A stretch of 64,000 nucleotides of DNA from Lacibacter luteus. Its GTDB lineage: Bacteria; Bacteroidota; Bacteroidia; Chitinophagales; Chitinophagaceae. The translations under genes and the position numbers were made by a program. The notes beneath the pieces were generated by a model. That model made no database searches. It saw only the letters and a list, made by a program, of their open reading frames with translations, and had not been told where the DNA came from. Location: NCBI RefSeq assembly GCF_004118265.1, contig NZ_SDHW01000003.1, positions 124,001 through 188,000 of the forward strand, given 5' to 3'. Below are positions 16,248 to 23,863 of the stretch, one piece after another. The number at the start of each line of letters is the position of its first letter. The stretch's first letter is position 1.

Positions 16248-16838
16248 TTAAGCTGTTTGCAACGATGGCTTGTTTGCTTTCATCCATTCAAATGCACCAA
16301 ACATGATACCACTGTACACTAATGTGCCGATCAGAAAGTTTTTCATGTAAGGCGCACCTTGTGCATAGCATTTAATAAGACTTGCAAAACTGTGATCCAT
16401 TGTTTGGCCCGTAGTAATATCGGTGCAGCCAAACAGGAAAACACCAAAATCAACAACCAACCAGTAAACCAATGTTCCTGCAATACCCGTAAGCACAACA
16501 TTCTGTACACTTACTTTTTTCAGGAACAGTCTTGCCAATAAAACGATCAACACAAAACCACCATATACCCAATACCAGCTGCCATACATAATTCCATACT
16601 GTCCATCATAAACAAATATGTTAATGATGAGATCACTAAGCAATAAAGTAAGCAAGGGGAAACCAAATGCTTTCCAGTGTTTGCTGAAATAAGCACCGCC
16701 AAACAAGCCCATTGCACCAATAGGTGTAAAGTTGCTCAACGGTCCGAGTTGGGCTGCATTGGGAATACGTAAAGCCGCAACAGCAATCATAATGATTGCC
16801 AGGATTGCAAAACGGGGATTGATTTTTTGTGTTGACAT
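16248..16838 (-). CDS. DUF6580 family putative transport protein
   Basis: A 196-aa membrane protein with about five to six helices. It contains LGPLSNFTPIGAMGLFGGAY near the start and PLLTLLLSDLIINIFVY, resembling the DUF6580 group of small putative transporters. Such proteins look like ECF-type substrate-binding membrane subunits, but that is an analogy. It follows btuB in the cobalamin operon and precedes the BtuF-like gene. It is therefore the best candidate here for moving a corrinoid across the inner membrane. No ECF ATPase is present in the window. Confidence 0.75.
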   Translation of the reverse strand: MSTQKINPRFAILAIIMIAVAALRIPNAAQLGPLSNFTPIGAMGLFGGAYFSKHWKAFGFPLLTLLLSDLIINIFVYDGQYGIMYGSWYWVYGGFVLIVLLARLFLKKVSVQNVVLTGIAGTLVYWLVVDFGVFLFGCTDITTGQTMDHSFASLIKCYAQGAPYMKNFLIGTLVYSGIMFGAFEWMKANKPSLQTA

Positions 16839-16840
16839 AT

Positions 16841-16903
16841 GATAATGAGTAATGAATGATGAGTAATGAGTGGGTTCAACTGATCACTCATTACTCATCA
16901 TTG
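16841..16903. repeat. ATGAGT/GATGA hairpin repeat, copy B (btuB / DUF6580 gap)
   Basis: This is the cleanest copy. AATGATGAGTAATGAGTG at 16855-16872 pairs perfectly over 18 bp with CACTCATTACTCATCATT at 16885-16902, with a 12-base loop. It fills the gap between the btuB stop (16908) and the DUF6580 start (16838). Confidence 0.85.
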
Positions 16904-16907
16904 GTTA

Positions 16908-18830
16908 TTAAAATTGAAAGCTTACGCCTCCTGTTACATTAAACTTGCGACTGTTATAGCCGGGAACATCATAATACACCTGATCTGTGATATTACGAAG
17001 ATCAACAAATAAACGCAGGTTTTTTGTTGCCTGATAACCGGTGTAAAAATCGATCGTGTAATAAGACGGCATTTGCGCAGGTCCCGGATCATAAGCACCT
17101 TTTAATCTTGAGCTGATGAAACGGAACGAAGGCATTAAGGTTAATCCTTTTACAGGTTCAAGTGTAAGTACACTGTTAAAACTGAAATTAGGACGACGAT
17201 ACAGGTTCTTCACTTTTACATTATTGTTTTTTCCTTCGCCATCAATATAAGTGAAGTTGTTTGTCCATGTGCCGATCTTACCGAGACCAATACTACTTTC
17301 CACTTCAAAACCATAATCGTGTTGTTCATCACGGTTGATATAGTAACTTTCCCATGAAGGACTGGTATAGAAAATGATGAGGTTTTTAATGTCTCGTTTG
17401 AATGCAACAAAACGGATTGCGTTTTTCCTGTCTGCACTAAACGATTGCACACCCACTTCGTAGTTCTGTGTTGCTTCAGGTTTCAGTTCCTTGTTTCCAT
17501 ACTCACTATACAGTTGGTAAAGTGAAGGAATTTTATAACCCGAAGAAATGTTTACAAACACTCTTGTTTTATTATCAATGTTATAAGATGGATTGAATGT
17601 GTACGTTGCATTTGTTCCATAAATGCTGTGGCTGTTTACACGAAAACCGGCTTCCATATTAAACCCGGCAAGTTCAGTTGCCAGTAACGAGGCATAAAAC
17701 GAAAAGTTATTTGCTTTTGCTGAATCGCCTAAAGCTGTTTCATAAGGGCCAAAGACACTGATGCTTTTGTACGATTGCGTTGTGTTTTGTGCAATGTTTT
17801 GTAAACCTGCTACTAACGACAACTGATCGATAAAGCGATAACTGCCGAATAACTCTGTAATACTGCTGTTACCTTCGTATGAACCTTTTGAATATTTAGC
17901 AAAGCCACCAACACTTGCGCTGTCATCTACATACAATCTTGTATTGTTAAGTAAATTTTGTGATAAAGTAAGATTCAGTTTATTGCCTTGGTACAGAAAT
18001 GAAAGTCCGTTGTTCCTGTTCTTTTGTGTTACGTTATTATCTGCATCATCAGCATAAGCACCTGCATCAATACCATTTTTATATTGACCAAAATTGCTGA
18101 ATCCTTTTACTGCAAAATGTTTATTGAAATCGTACCGAAGGTTGGCTACGAAGTTGTTTTGCTTAAATCCGTCTTTATCAAAATTCTTTGTACCGGTTGT
18201 ATCCTGTGCAGCAGAGAATCCTTTACTGTCTGTAAAATTGTAATTGAGGTTGTAAGAAAATGCATTCAGCTTTCCACCAACACCGGCATTTGCACGGAGT
18301 GTGTTGTAGCTTCCATAACTCAGCAAACCATTTACTTCAGCTTTTTTGCTGCCGCCTTTTTTGGTAATGATATTAATAACACCTGCAACAGCATCGCTTC
18401 CCCATAAAGTACTTTGTGCGCCTTTTAAAATTTCGATACGTTCTACCATACCTGTGCTGATATGGTTCAGGTCAAATGCATTGTTCGATTGCGATGCATC
18501 ACCTACAGGAACACCATCGATCAGAATCAACACATTTCCACTTGTTGCACCACGGAAATAAATATCCTGGTTGGTACCAAGTGTGTTGTTTGCACCATTG
18601 ATGAATACACTGGCCTGTTGGTTGATAATTTCAGAAACGGTACGGCCTGCATTACGTTGAATGGTTGCCTGATCGATAATGGCTATCACTTTACCTGTGG
18701 CACGTTGTTTTTGTGCAATACGATTGGCGGTTACAAATACTTCGCCTAACGATTTTGCAGTTGTGTCCTGGGCATTTAGCTGACTGCTGAAAAATAATCC
18801 GGCAGCCACTACAAGAAAATTCTTTTTCAT
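16908..18830 (-). CDS. btuB: TonB-dependent vitamin B12 receptor
   Basis: A 640-aa outer-membrane receptor with a signal peptide (MKKNFLVVAAGLFFSSQLNA). The plug starts at GEVFVTANRIAQKQ and includes IYFRGATSGNVLILIDGVPV and RIEILKGAQSTLWGSDAVAG. The ~500-residue barrel ends in GGVSFQF with a terminal Phe. No carboxypeptidase-like regulatory domain precedes the plug. The length (~610-650) and compact plug fit BtuB. The cobalamin riboswitch immediately upstream and the cob genes downstream make B12 or cobinamide the likely substrate. It heads the ten-gene minus-strand operon. Confidence 0.92.
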   Translation of the reverse strand: MKKNFLVVAAGLFFSSQLNAQDTTAKSLGEVFVTANRIAQKQRATGKVIAIIDQATIQRNAGRTVSEIINQQASVFINGANNTLGTNQDIYFRGATSGNVLILIDGVPVGDASQSNNAFDLNHISTGMVERIEILKGAQSTLWGSDAVAGVINIITKKGGSKKAEVNGLLSYGSYNTLRANAGVGGKLNAFSYNLNYNFTDSKGFSAAQDTTGTKNFDKDGFKQNNFVANLRYDFNKHFAVKGFSNFGQYKNGIDAGAYADDADNNVTQKNRNNGLSFLYQGNKLNLTLSQNLLNNTRLYVDDSASVGGFAKYSKGSYEGNSSITELFGSYRFIDQLSLVAGLQNIAQNTTQSYKSISVFGPYETALGDSAKANNFSFYASLLATELAGFNMEAGFRVNSHSIYGTNATYTFNPSYNIDNKTRVFVNISSGYKIPSLYQLYSEYGNKELKPEATQNYEVGVQSFSADRKNAIRFVAFKRDIKNLIIFYTSPSWESYYINRDEQHDYGFEVESSIGLGKIGTWTNNFTYIDGEGKNNNVKVKNLYRRPNFSFNSVLTLEPVKGLTLMPSFRFISSRLKGAYDPGPAQMPSYYTIDFYTGYQATKNLRLFVDLRNITDQVYYDVPGYNSRKFNVTGGVSFQF

Positions 18831-18944
18831 CTTTTTGAAAAAAGGGTTTTGTTGTGACTGCTTTCAGAAAAAGAATTAGAAAATATAAAAGCGATGTGCC
18901 GTTACATCTCCTGCCTTTCACCCGAAAGCAAATGATTAATGAAA

Positions 18945-19197
18945 TAGTATCGGCAGGTCTTCTGGCTTGTTCGCTGTTGAGCACCTTCCCATTCATGCGC
19001 CAAACAGCTTGCATGAACAGTGGTCTGTAGAAATCAACAGGATGAGTGATGAATGAAGAATAATGAGTGCGGAACCGCTTTACTCATCATTCATTACTGA
19101 TTACTCATCATTAGAACTTACAGCTACGGGGATAGCGCCGGATTTGCACCGGACTTCCCTTTTAATCCCGGCTATGACGCCGGAAACCGCTACGGCA
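18945..19197 (-). ncRNA. Cobalamin riboswitch with an inserted repeat hairpin
   Basis: On the minus strand the core reads GGGAAGTCCGGTGCAAATCC then GGCGCTATCCCCGTAGCTGTAA (19117-19160 region), matching the B12-box/core. The 3' part AGCCAGAAGACCTGCCGATA (18949-18968) matches the closing segment. Between them a conserved ACCACTG...ATGGGAAGG section (18984-19024) is kept. A downstream GGCAGG (18911-18916) could pair with CCTGCC for switching. The switch controls btuB and, through it, the B12 operon. An ATGAGT/GATGA element of ~74 bases sits at 19041-19114, in a peripheral loop that is normally short, so the core is preserved but enlarged. Confidence 0.93.
19041..19114. repeat. ATGAGT/GATGA hairpin repeat, copy in the riboswitch
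   Basis: GATGAGTGATGAATGAAGAA then TAATGAGTGCGG (19041-19072) is followed by CCGCTTTACTCATCATTCAT and TACTGATTACTCATCATTAG. The two arms are roughly three-quarters complementary, closing on GCGGAACCGC. The sequence family is the same as in three gaps of the downstream operon. Confidence 0.85.
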
Positions 19198-19198
19198 G

Positions 19199-19206
19199 CA
19201 AAAGTA
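19199..19206 (-). promoter_or_regulatory. Bacteroidota -7 element ahead of the cobalamin riboswitch
   Basis: The minus strand reads TACTTTTG, a perfect TAnnTTTG match. Transcription would start a few bases downstream, right at the beginning of the riboswitch. It is the probable promoter of the B12 operon. Confidence 0.6.
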
Positions 19207-19336
19207 GGGTTGCGGGGCTGGAAACAGAAAAAAGATTTTGCACAGACCTGTTGATTTCGCAGGCCATTCATCTGGTCATTTTACCTGCTCACCGATACTC
19301 TGTACATTCCCTTTTTTTAACGAACTTCATTTGCAC

Positions 19337-20422
19337 ATGAACCGTTCTACAGCCGTTACAGCAGCAGTGCATGCCACCGGGTGGATTCTTTTTTACAGCA
19401 TCATCTTTTTCTTTATTACCAATGGCAACCCCGATGGTACGGCTTCGTCCATTAACCTGTTTACGTTACCGGTTCTTTTTTTCTGCATCATTTTCCCTTC
19501 CATTTTTTATAGCAACAGGTTTGTATTTATTCCTTATCTGTTCGAGCGGAAACGATACATTTTGTATGCAGTTGTTTTTGCACTCCTTTTTTTACTGGTG
19601 TTTTGGTTAAAACCGTTTGATGCGGTGATGAGCGCTGCAAGAGAAACACATGCAGGTCCGCCACAGGGAATGATGGAGCAGGATTTTTTTACTGAGCCGC
19701 CACAGATGCCCGAACCGATGAAACGGGAGTCGCATTTCGATATTATGAGCATCATTCTCTTTATGCTGCTGTGGTTGCTTTCCTCGGCCATGTTTGTTTT
19801 CCGGCAGTGGCGATTAACCGAACAGCGGGCACTACTGGCCGAAGCAGAAAAAGCAAATGCAGAACTGTCGTTTTTAAAAGCGCAGGTGAATCCGCATTTT
19901 TTGTTTAACACACTCAACAATATTTATTCGCTGGCAGTAAGCAAAAGCGAACATACGGCCGACAGTATTATGAAGCTTTCGAACATTATGCGGTATATAA
20001 CCGATGATGCAAGAGAAGATAAAGTAGACTTGCAGCAGGAAGTAGATTGTATTCGTGATTATATTGATCTGCAACAGTTGAGGCTTGGAAAAAATGCACA
20101 GGTAATGTTTACTGCAAACGGGCAGCTGCAATGGAAAAAAATTCCGCCGTTATTATTGATGACGTTTGTGGAGAATGCATTTAAATATGGGGTAAGCAAT
20201 CACGAACCATCGCCAATTGTAATACGTATTGATGCAGGCGATAAAGAACTGCAGTTTGAAACAATGAATAAACTGTACGAAAAGAAAACACAGCTGGAAC
20301 GTACAGGTATTGGGCAGCAAAACGCATTGAAACGTTTGCAACACATTTACCCGGCAAAACACGATATCAGTATCGACACTAACAGCGGGTTTTATACCGT
20401 TAAACTAACTTTACAATTCTGA
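19337..20422 (+). CDS. LytS-type sensor histidine kinase
   Basis: A 361-aa membrane kinase. Four hydrophobic segments lie in residues ~5-160, a linker helix follows, and the His-kinase region contains KAQVNPHFLFNTLNNIYSLA with the phospho-accepting His. The ATP-binding part has PPLLLMTFVENAFKYGV (N-box) and GIGQQNALKRL. I use the ATG at 19337, since the longer frame to 19238 overlaps the riboswitch promoter region and adds a non-membrane tail. It is followed 19 bases on by a LytTR regulator, its likely partner. The signal sensed is unknown. Confidence 0.92.
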   Translation: MNRSTAVTAAVHATGWILFYSIIFFFITNGNPDGTASSINLFTLPVLFFCIIFPSIFYSNRFVFIPYLFERKRYILYAVVFALLFLLVFWLKPFDAVMSAARETHAGPPQGMMEQDFFTEPPQMPEPMKRESHFDIMSIILFMLLWLLSSAMFVFRQWRLTEQRALLAEAEKANAELSFLKAQVNPHFLFNTLNNIYSLAVSKSEHTADSIMKLSNIMRYITDDAREDKVDLQQEVDCIRDYIDLQQLRLGKNAQVMFTANGQLQWKKIPPLLLMTFVENAFKYGVSNHEPSPIVIRIDAGDKELQFETMNKLYEKKTQLERTGIGQQNALKRLQHIYPAKHDISIDTNSGFYTVKLTLQF

Positions 20423-20441
20423 TCTAAATTAAACCGCATCT

Positions 20442-21137
20442 ATGCCGTTAAAATGTGTAGCTATTGATGATGAGTTGCCGGCTTTGCAGTTAATGCAGAA
20501 GTATATTGGCGATCATCCGCAGCTGCAGTTGCTGCAAACCTTTACCGATGCGGTTTCTGCATCGGAATATCTTAAACAAACAACCGTCGATCTGTTGTTT
20601 GTTGATATTAATATGCCTGATATAACGGGGCTCGACCTGGTGCGTTCGCTCAGCAATCCGCCCATGATCATTTTCACCACTGCGTATAAAAAATTTGCCA
20701 TTGACGGGTTTGAGCTTGATGCGGTTGATTATTTACTAAAGCCCATCAGCTTCGAGCGCTTTTCGAAAGCAGTACAAAAGGCAAACGATTATCATCAATA
20801 CAAAAACAAACCAACCGAAATGGCCGACGAAGTGCTGATGGTTTTTTCGGAATACCAATTGGTGAAGATCAACTGCAGTACCATTGAATACATTGAAAGC
20901 CTCGACGATTATATCCGCATACATAGCAACAACAGCAAACCTGTAATGACGTTGATGACGCTGAAAGCTGTGCTGGAAAAACTTCCTGTTTCGTTTAAAC
21001 GTATCCACCGTGGTTATATCGTAAACAGCAGTAAAATAAAATCGGCAGTAAACCGAAAGCTCAAACTCGAATCGGGTATTGAACTACCCGTTAGCGATTC
21101 GTACACCGATGTAATTAAAGAATGGAAGCAGGCCTAA
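20442..21137 (+). CDS. LytTR family response regulator
   Basis: A 231-aa protein with an N-terminal receiver domain: VAIDDELPALQLM carries the acidic pair, DLLFVDINMPDITGLDLV the phospho-Asp, and TTAYKKFAIDGFELDAVDYL then LKPISFERF the switch Thr and Lys. Residues ~130-231 are a LytTR DNA-binding domain (YIESLDDYIRIHSN, FKRIHRGYIVNSSKI). It pairs with the LytS kinase directly upstream. Targets are unknown; the outer-membrane barrel gene at 21399 is the nearest downstream candidate. Confidence 0.95.
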   Translation: MPLKCVAIDDELPALQLMQKYIGDHPQLQLLQTFTDAVSASEYLKQTTVDLLFVDINMPDITGLDLVRSLSNPPMIIFTTAYKKFAIDGFELDAVDYLLKPISFERFSKAVQKANDYHQYKNKPTEMADEVLMVFSEYQLVKINCSTIEYIESLDDYIRIHSNNSKPVMTLMTLKAVLEKLPVSFKRIHRGYIVNSSKIKSAVNRKLKLESGIELPVSDSYTDVIKEWKQA

Positions 21138-21310
21138 CTCATCGGTACAAAGAGCCTGTTCGCCGATTCTTCTTTTTGCTGGTTTAGTTGTTGCTGTAGT
21201 TTCAATACATAATTTTTCTGCAGATGACCCAATTCTAAAACATCCACACGGTTATACTTTTCTTTTTCCAATGCTTTAACAAAGCCTGTATAATGAAAAC
21301 TTATTTTCAA
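21134..21310 (-). CDS. Possible small or remnant ORF (58 aa, TTG start)
   Basis: On the minus strand a frame from TTG at 21310 reads KISFHYTGFVKALEKEKYNR and continues as a Lys/Gln/Glu-rich helix (HLQKNYVLKLQQQLNQQKEE) to a TAG at 21134. A TAA lies two codons upstream of the TTG. The composition is protein-like and amphipathic, and the end overlaps the LytTR gene stop by a few bases. It may be the tail of a decayed gene or a real small protein. I do not recognise it. Confidence 0.3.
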   Translation of the reverse strand: MKISFHYTGFVKALEKEKYNRVDVLELGHLQKNYVLKLQQQLNQQKEESANRLFVPMS

Positions 21311-21398
21311 CGTTTACAGCAACACACCGTATAACCACCTCATTCGCATCCTTACCAAACTATTCTGCTTTCATTTTTCAAGATTAAACATTCATCGA

Positions 21399-22151
21399 AT
21401 GAAAGCAACATTCCAACCATTGTCTTTCGTGTTGATGGTATTCGTTACAACCGAAACCAACGCACAGTTACGCACATCGAAGTACGAAGCAGGGGCCAAC
21501 ATCGGCACATACATTTACCAGGGCGATCTTACACCAAGCCGTTTCGGATCGTTTAAAACCATGCGGCCAGGATTAGGTTTGTATGGCACTCGTTATCTCA
21601 ATTCATCGTGGGGTATAAGAGCGAATCTTTCTTTTGCAGGTTTAAGAGGCAATGATGCCAAATACAATACACCCGCATACAGGCAGCAACGCAATTTTAA
21701 TTTCCGCACACCGGTGCTTGAGTTTTCAGCAGTTGCAGTTTGGAAACCATTTGCAGATAATTATTTGAAAGAAGGCAAGGGCACATTATCGCCTTACCTG
21801 TTTGCTGGCGCCGGCTTCAGTTTGTTACGGGTGAGAAGAGACGCCTCAAATTTTAATGCCGATTATTTTGCAGAGGAGCCGGATGTTATTGCAGGTCTTG
21901 CAACTGATCTTGCACGAAGAACACCCCGCTTACTGCCCGTTATTCCTGTTGGTGGAGGTATACAATACGGGCTCACCGATCAATGGTTTCTGCATCTGGA
22001 AACAACTTACCGTTACAGCTTCAGCGATTATATTGATGGGTTTAGCCGTGCCGCAAATCCGCAGCGGAAAGATAAATACTACAATATTTCCATTGGCGCC
22101 ACTTTCAAATTCGGTAAAAGCAATAGCTGGAAATGCCCGCCGGTACGATAA
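21399..22151 (+). CDS. DUF6089-like outer-membrane beta-barrel protein
   Basis: A 250-aa exported protein with a signal ending near TNAQ. Alternating hydrophobic beta strands with aromatic ends run through the protein: YEAGANIGTYIYQGDLTPSR, GLGLYGTRYLNSSWGIRANL, SPYLFAGAGFSLLRV, WFLHLETTYRYSFSDY and YYNISIGATFKFG. The GTYIYQGDL start and the position-specific pattern are those of the DUF6089 group of Bacteroidota outer-membrane proteins. It is preceded by the LytS/LytTR pair on the same strand. No binding function can be read. Confidence 0.8.
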   Translation: MKATFQPLSFVLMVFVTTETNAQLRTSKYEAGANIGTYIYQGDLTPSRFGSFKTMRPGLGLYGTRYLNSSWGIRANLSFAGLRGNDAKYNTPAYRQQRNFNFRTPVLEFSAVAVWKPFADNYLKEGKGTLSPYLFAGAGFSLLRVRRDASNFNADYFAEEPDVIAGLATDLARRTPRLLPVIPVGGGIQYGLTDQWFLHLETTYRYSFSDYIDGFSRAANPQRKDKYYNISIGATFKFGKSNSWKCPPVR

Positions 22152-22276
22152 AGCAGCCGGTTCACCGATGCTTTATACCTGCTGGTCGGCAGATAAAAAA
22201 AAGCATTAAACCACAGAAATAGTTTTACATCAGAAAAAGTGAACAACGATTTTCAATCACCAAAAAACGCATTATT

Positions 22277-23005
22277 ATGGAACGCAAACACTTTTTAAAA
22301 AATATGTTCATCGGTGCTGCATCGGCCCCTGTTATTTTAGCCGCCTGCAAAAAAACAAGCACAACAGGCAGCAGCTCTTCTTCAGGTTCAGGCTCGGGCA
22401 GCGGCACCTGCACCGTTTCGCCCACAGAAACAGCAGGCCCTTTTCCAACCATCACGCCATCGTCGTTGGTGCGTACCGATATCCGTGACGACAGAACGGG
22501 TGTTGCACTTACGGTTAAAATAAATATTCTTAACACAAACGCAAGTTGTGCCGCATTGCAGGGCGCTATTGTTGATATCTGGCATTGCGATAAAGATGGT
22601 TATTATTCGGAGTACGGCGGCACAAGCATGCAATCGGTAAACTATACGGCAGTTCACTTTTTACGTGGAAGACAAACAACCGATGCAAACGGATTGGTAC
22701 AGTTTACATCGATTTTCCCAGGTTGGTACTCTGGCCGTGCAACGCATATTCATGTGCATGTGTATAAGGCAAATGGCACATCGTTATTAATTACACAGAT
22801 CGCTTTCCCCGAAGGAAGCGGAAGTGCAGTAGCAACGGTGAATGCTGCAACAACATACGGTTATACAAAAGGCATGACCGGTTATACCTACAATGCCAAC
22901 GATAATATTTTCAGTGATGATACAGCAGGCAAACAGCTTGCTTCAATTACCGGAAGTGTATCGGCAGGTTATGTGTTAACGAATAATATTTATGTGGCGG
23001 GTTAA
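22277..23005 (+). CDS. Intradiol ring-cleavage dioxygenase family lipoprotein
   Basis: A 242-aa protein with a lipoprotein-type leader (APVILAACKKTS), followed by a Ser/Gly-rich linker of about 15 residues. The intradiol fold follows, with TAGPFPT, VDIWHCDKDGYYSEYGG (first Tyr ligand) and FPGWYSGRATHIHVHVYKAN (second Tyr and two His). All four Fe(III) ligands of the family appear to be present. The family opens catechol rings between the hydroxyls, but exported members are poorly characterised. The linker suggests display on the cell envelope. The N-terminus MERKHFLKN resembles that of the exported DODA protein at 4012. Confidence 0.85.
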   Translation: MERKHFLKNMFIGAASAPVILAACKKTSTTGSSSSSGSGSGSGTCTVSPTETAGPFPTITPSSLVRTDIRDDRTGVALTVKINILNTNASCAALQGAIVDIWHCDKDGYYSEYGGTSMQSVNYTAVHFLRGRQTTDANGLVQFTSIFPGWYSGRATHIHVHVYKANGTSLLITQIAFPEGSGSAVATVNAATTYGYTKGMTGYTYNANDNIFSDDTAGKQLASITGSVSAGYVLTNNIYVAG

Positions 23006-23013
23006 ATCATGAT

Positions 23014-23200
23014 CGTCATTGCGAGTTTACAACTCCGGCCGAAGCGTCTGAGGTACGAAGCAATCTTTTCTAAGAGTCAAAATTTAATTGAGATTGCTTC
23101 GCCAAACAGCAAGGCTCGCAATGACGCTTCGATTGAAAAATTCGTAACGAAGACGGCAGCACAACGGTTACCGTCATTGCGAGGAACGAAGCAATCTGGG
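23014..23200. repeat. CGTCATTGCGAG-type intergenic inverted repeat
   Basis: This element occupies most of the 348-base gap between 23005 and 23354. CGTCATTGCGAG (23014-23025) and GAAGCAATCT lead into AGATTGCTTCG and CTCGCAATGACG (to 23126), giving a nested inverted repeat. A partial second unit, CGTCATTGCGAGGAACGAAG and CAATCT, lies at 23172-23197. Such CATTGCGAGG/GAAGCAATCT repeats are common in Bacteroidota intergenic DNA. I see no gene in the gap. Confidence 0.8.
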
Positions 23201-23353
23201 TTTAACAACACGGATTGATCAAGAAAGTAAATAGAACGAAATAACGGAAAAATAAATCGTATCCTTTTTCTCATACTTGTTCTCTTTTCATGTGTACGCA
23301 AGGCGTCGGCGGAGCACGGCAGCAAAACCGGCGTCTTATTTTCTTTTACTATT

Positions 23354-23863
23354 ATGCAGCAGAAATTAATTCGCATCAGTTATACAAAACAGATCAACAG
23401 CAGTAATACAGCGCTGTGGGATCAGCTTGTGTTTAACAGCAGCTGGCAGGAGTTAATGATGCAGGCACAGTTTTATAACCAGCAACAGCATACAACATTC
23501 AGGCAGCTCGTACAGCAGGTGCCGTCAGCAGAAAAGTTACATTTTCTGGTAAGTTCATCCGTGGTTGGATATCTCAGGCAGTTAAACGGTATTATACCCG
23601 ATGTACAAAGCAAACGGGGTGTACCGTTGCTGCCTTTTAATGATTTTAAGTTTGAAATTATTGACAGCGATTTTAACGATAAAAGCAAACACAATATACA
23701 GCTCACCTTCTTCAGCGATCCTGTTCTGTGGCACGAAACAATCGGCGACAGTATTTTGATTTCGAATGCAACTGAGCCGCAAACAACAGATGGCGCATTA
23801 ACGCATTTATTACAACTGCAACCGGCACTTGATATTTATTCATACAAAACAGTAACCGTATGA
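23354..23863 (+). CDS. Uncharacterised protein, coupled to the cupin gene
   Basis: A 169-aa protein I do not recognise. It is hydrophilic, Gln-rich in the first half (MQAQFYNQQQHTTFRQLVQQ), with no signal peptide or membrane helix. The second half has FEIIDSDFNDKSKHNIQL and ends VTV. Its stop overlaps the start of the cupin gene as ATGA, so the two proteins are made together and may act together. It follows the CGTCATTGCGAG repeat, and transcription probably begins in the gap. Confidence 0.7.
   Translation: MQQKLIRISYTKQINSSNTALWDQLVFNSSWQELMMQAQFYNQQQHTTFRQLVQQVPSAEKLHFLVSSSVVGYLRQLNGIIPDVQSKRGVPLLPFNDFKFEIIDSDFNDKSKHNIQLTFFSDPVLWHETIGDSILISNATEPQTTDGALTHLLQLQPALDIYSYKTVTV

Noticed and set aside
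16209-16287. Longer start of the BtuF-like protein
   Set aside because: It overlaps the DUF6580 coding end and passes through repeat copy C; the family fold starts at 16209.
22225-22536. Minus-strand 103-aa frame over the intradiol dioxygenase start
   Set aside because: It is a shadow of the Ser/Gly-rich linker region of the plus-strand gene.
23009-23218. Short plus-strand frame in the CATTGCGAGG repeat
   Set aside because: It is translated repeat DNA and would differ in any other repeat copy.
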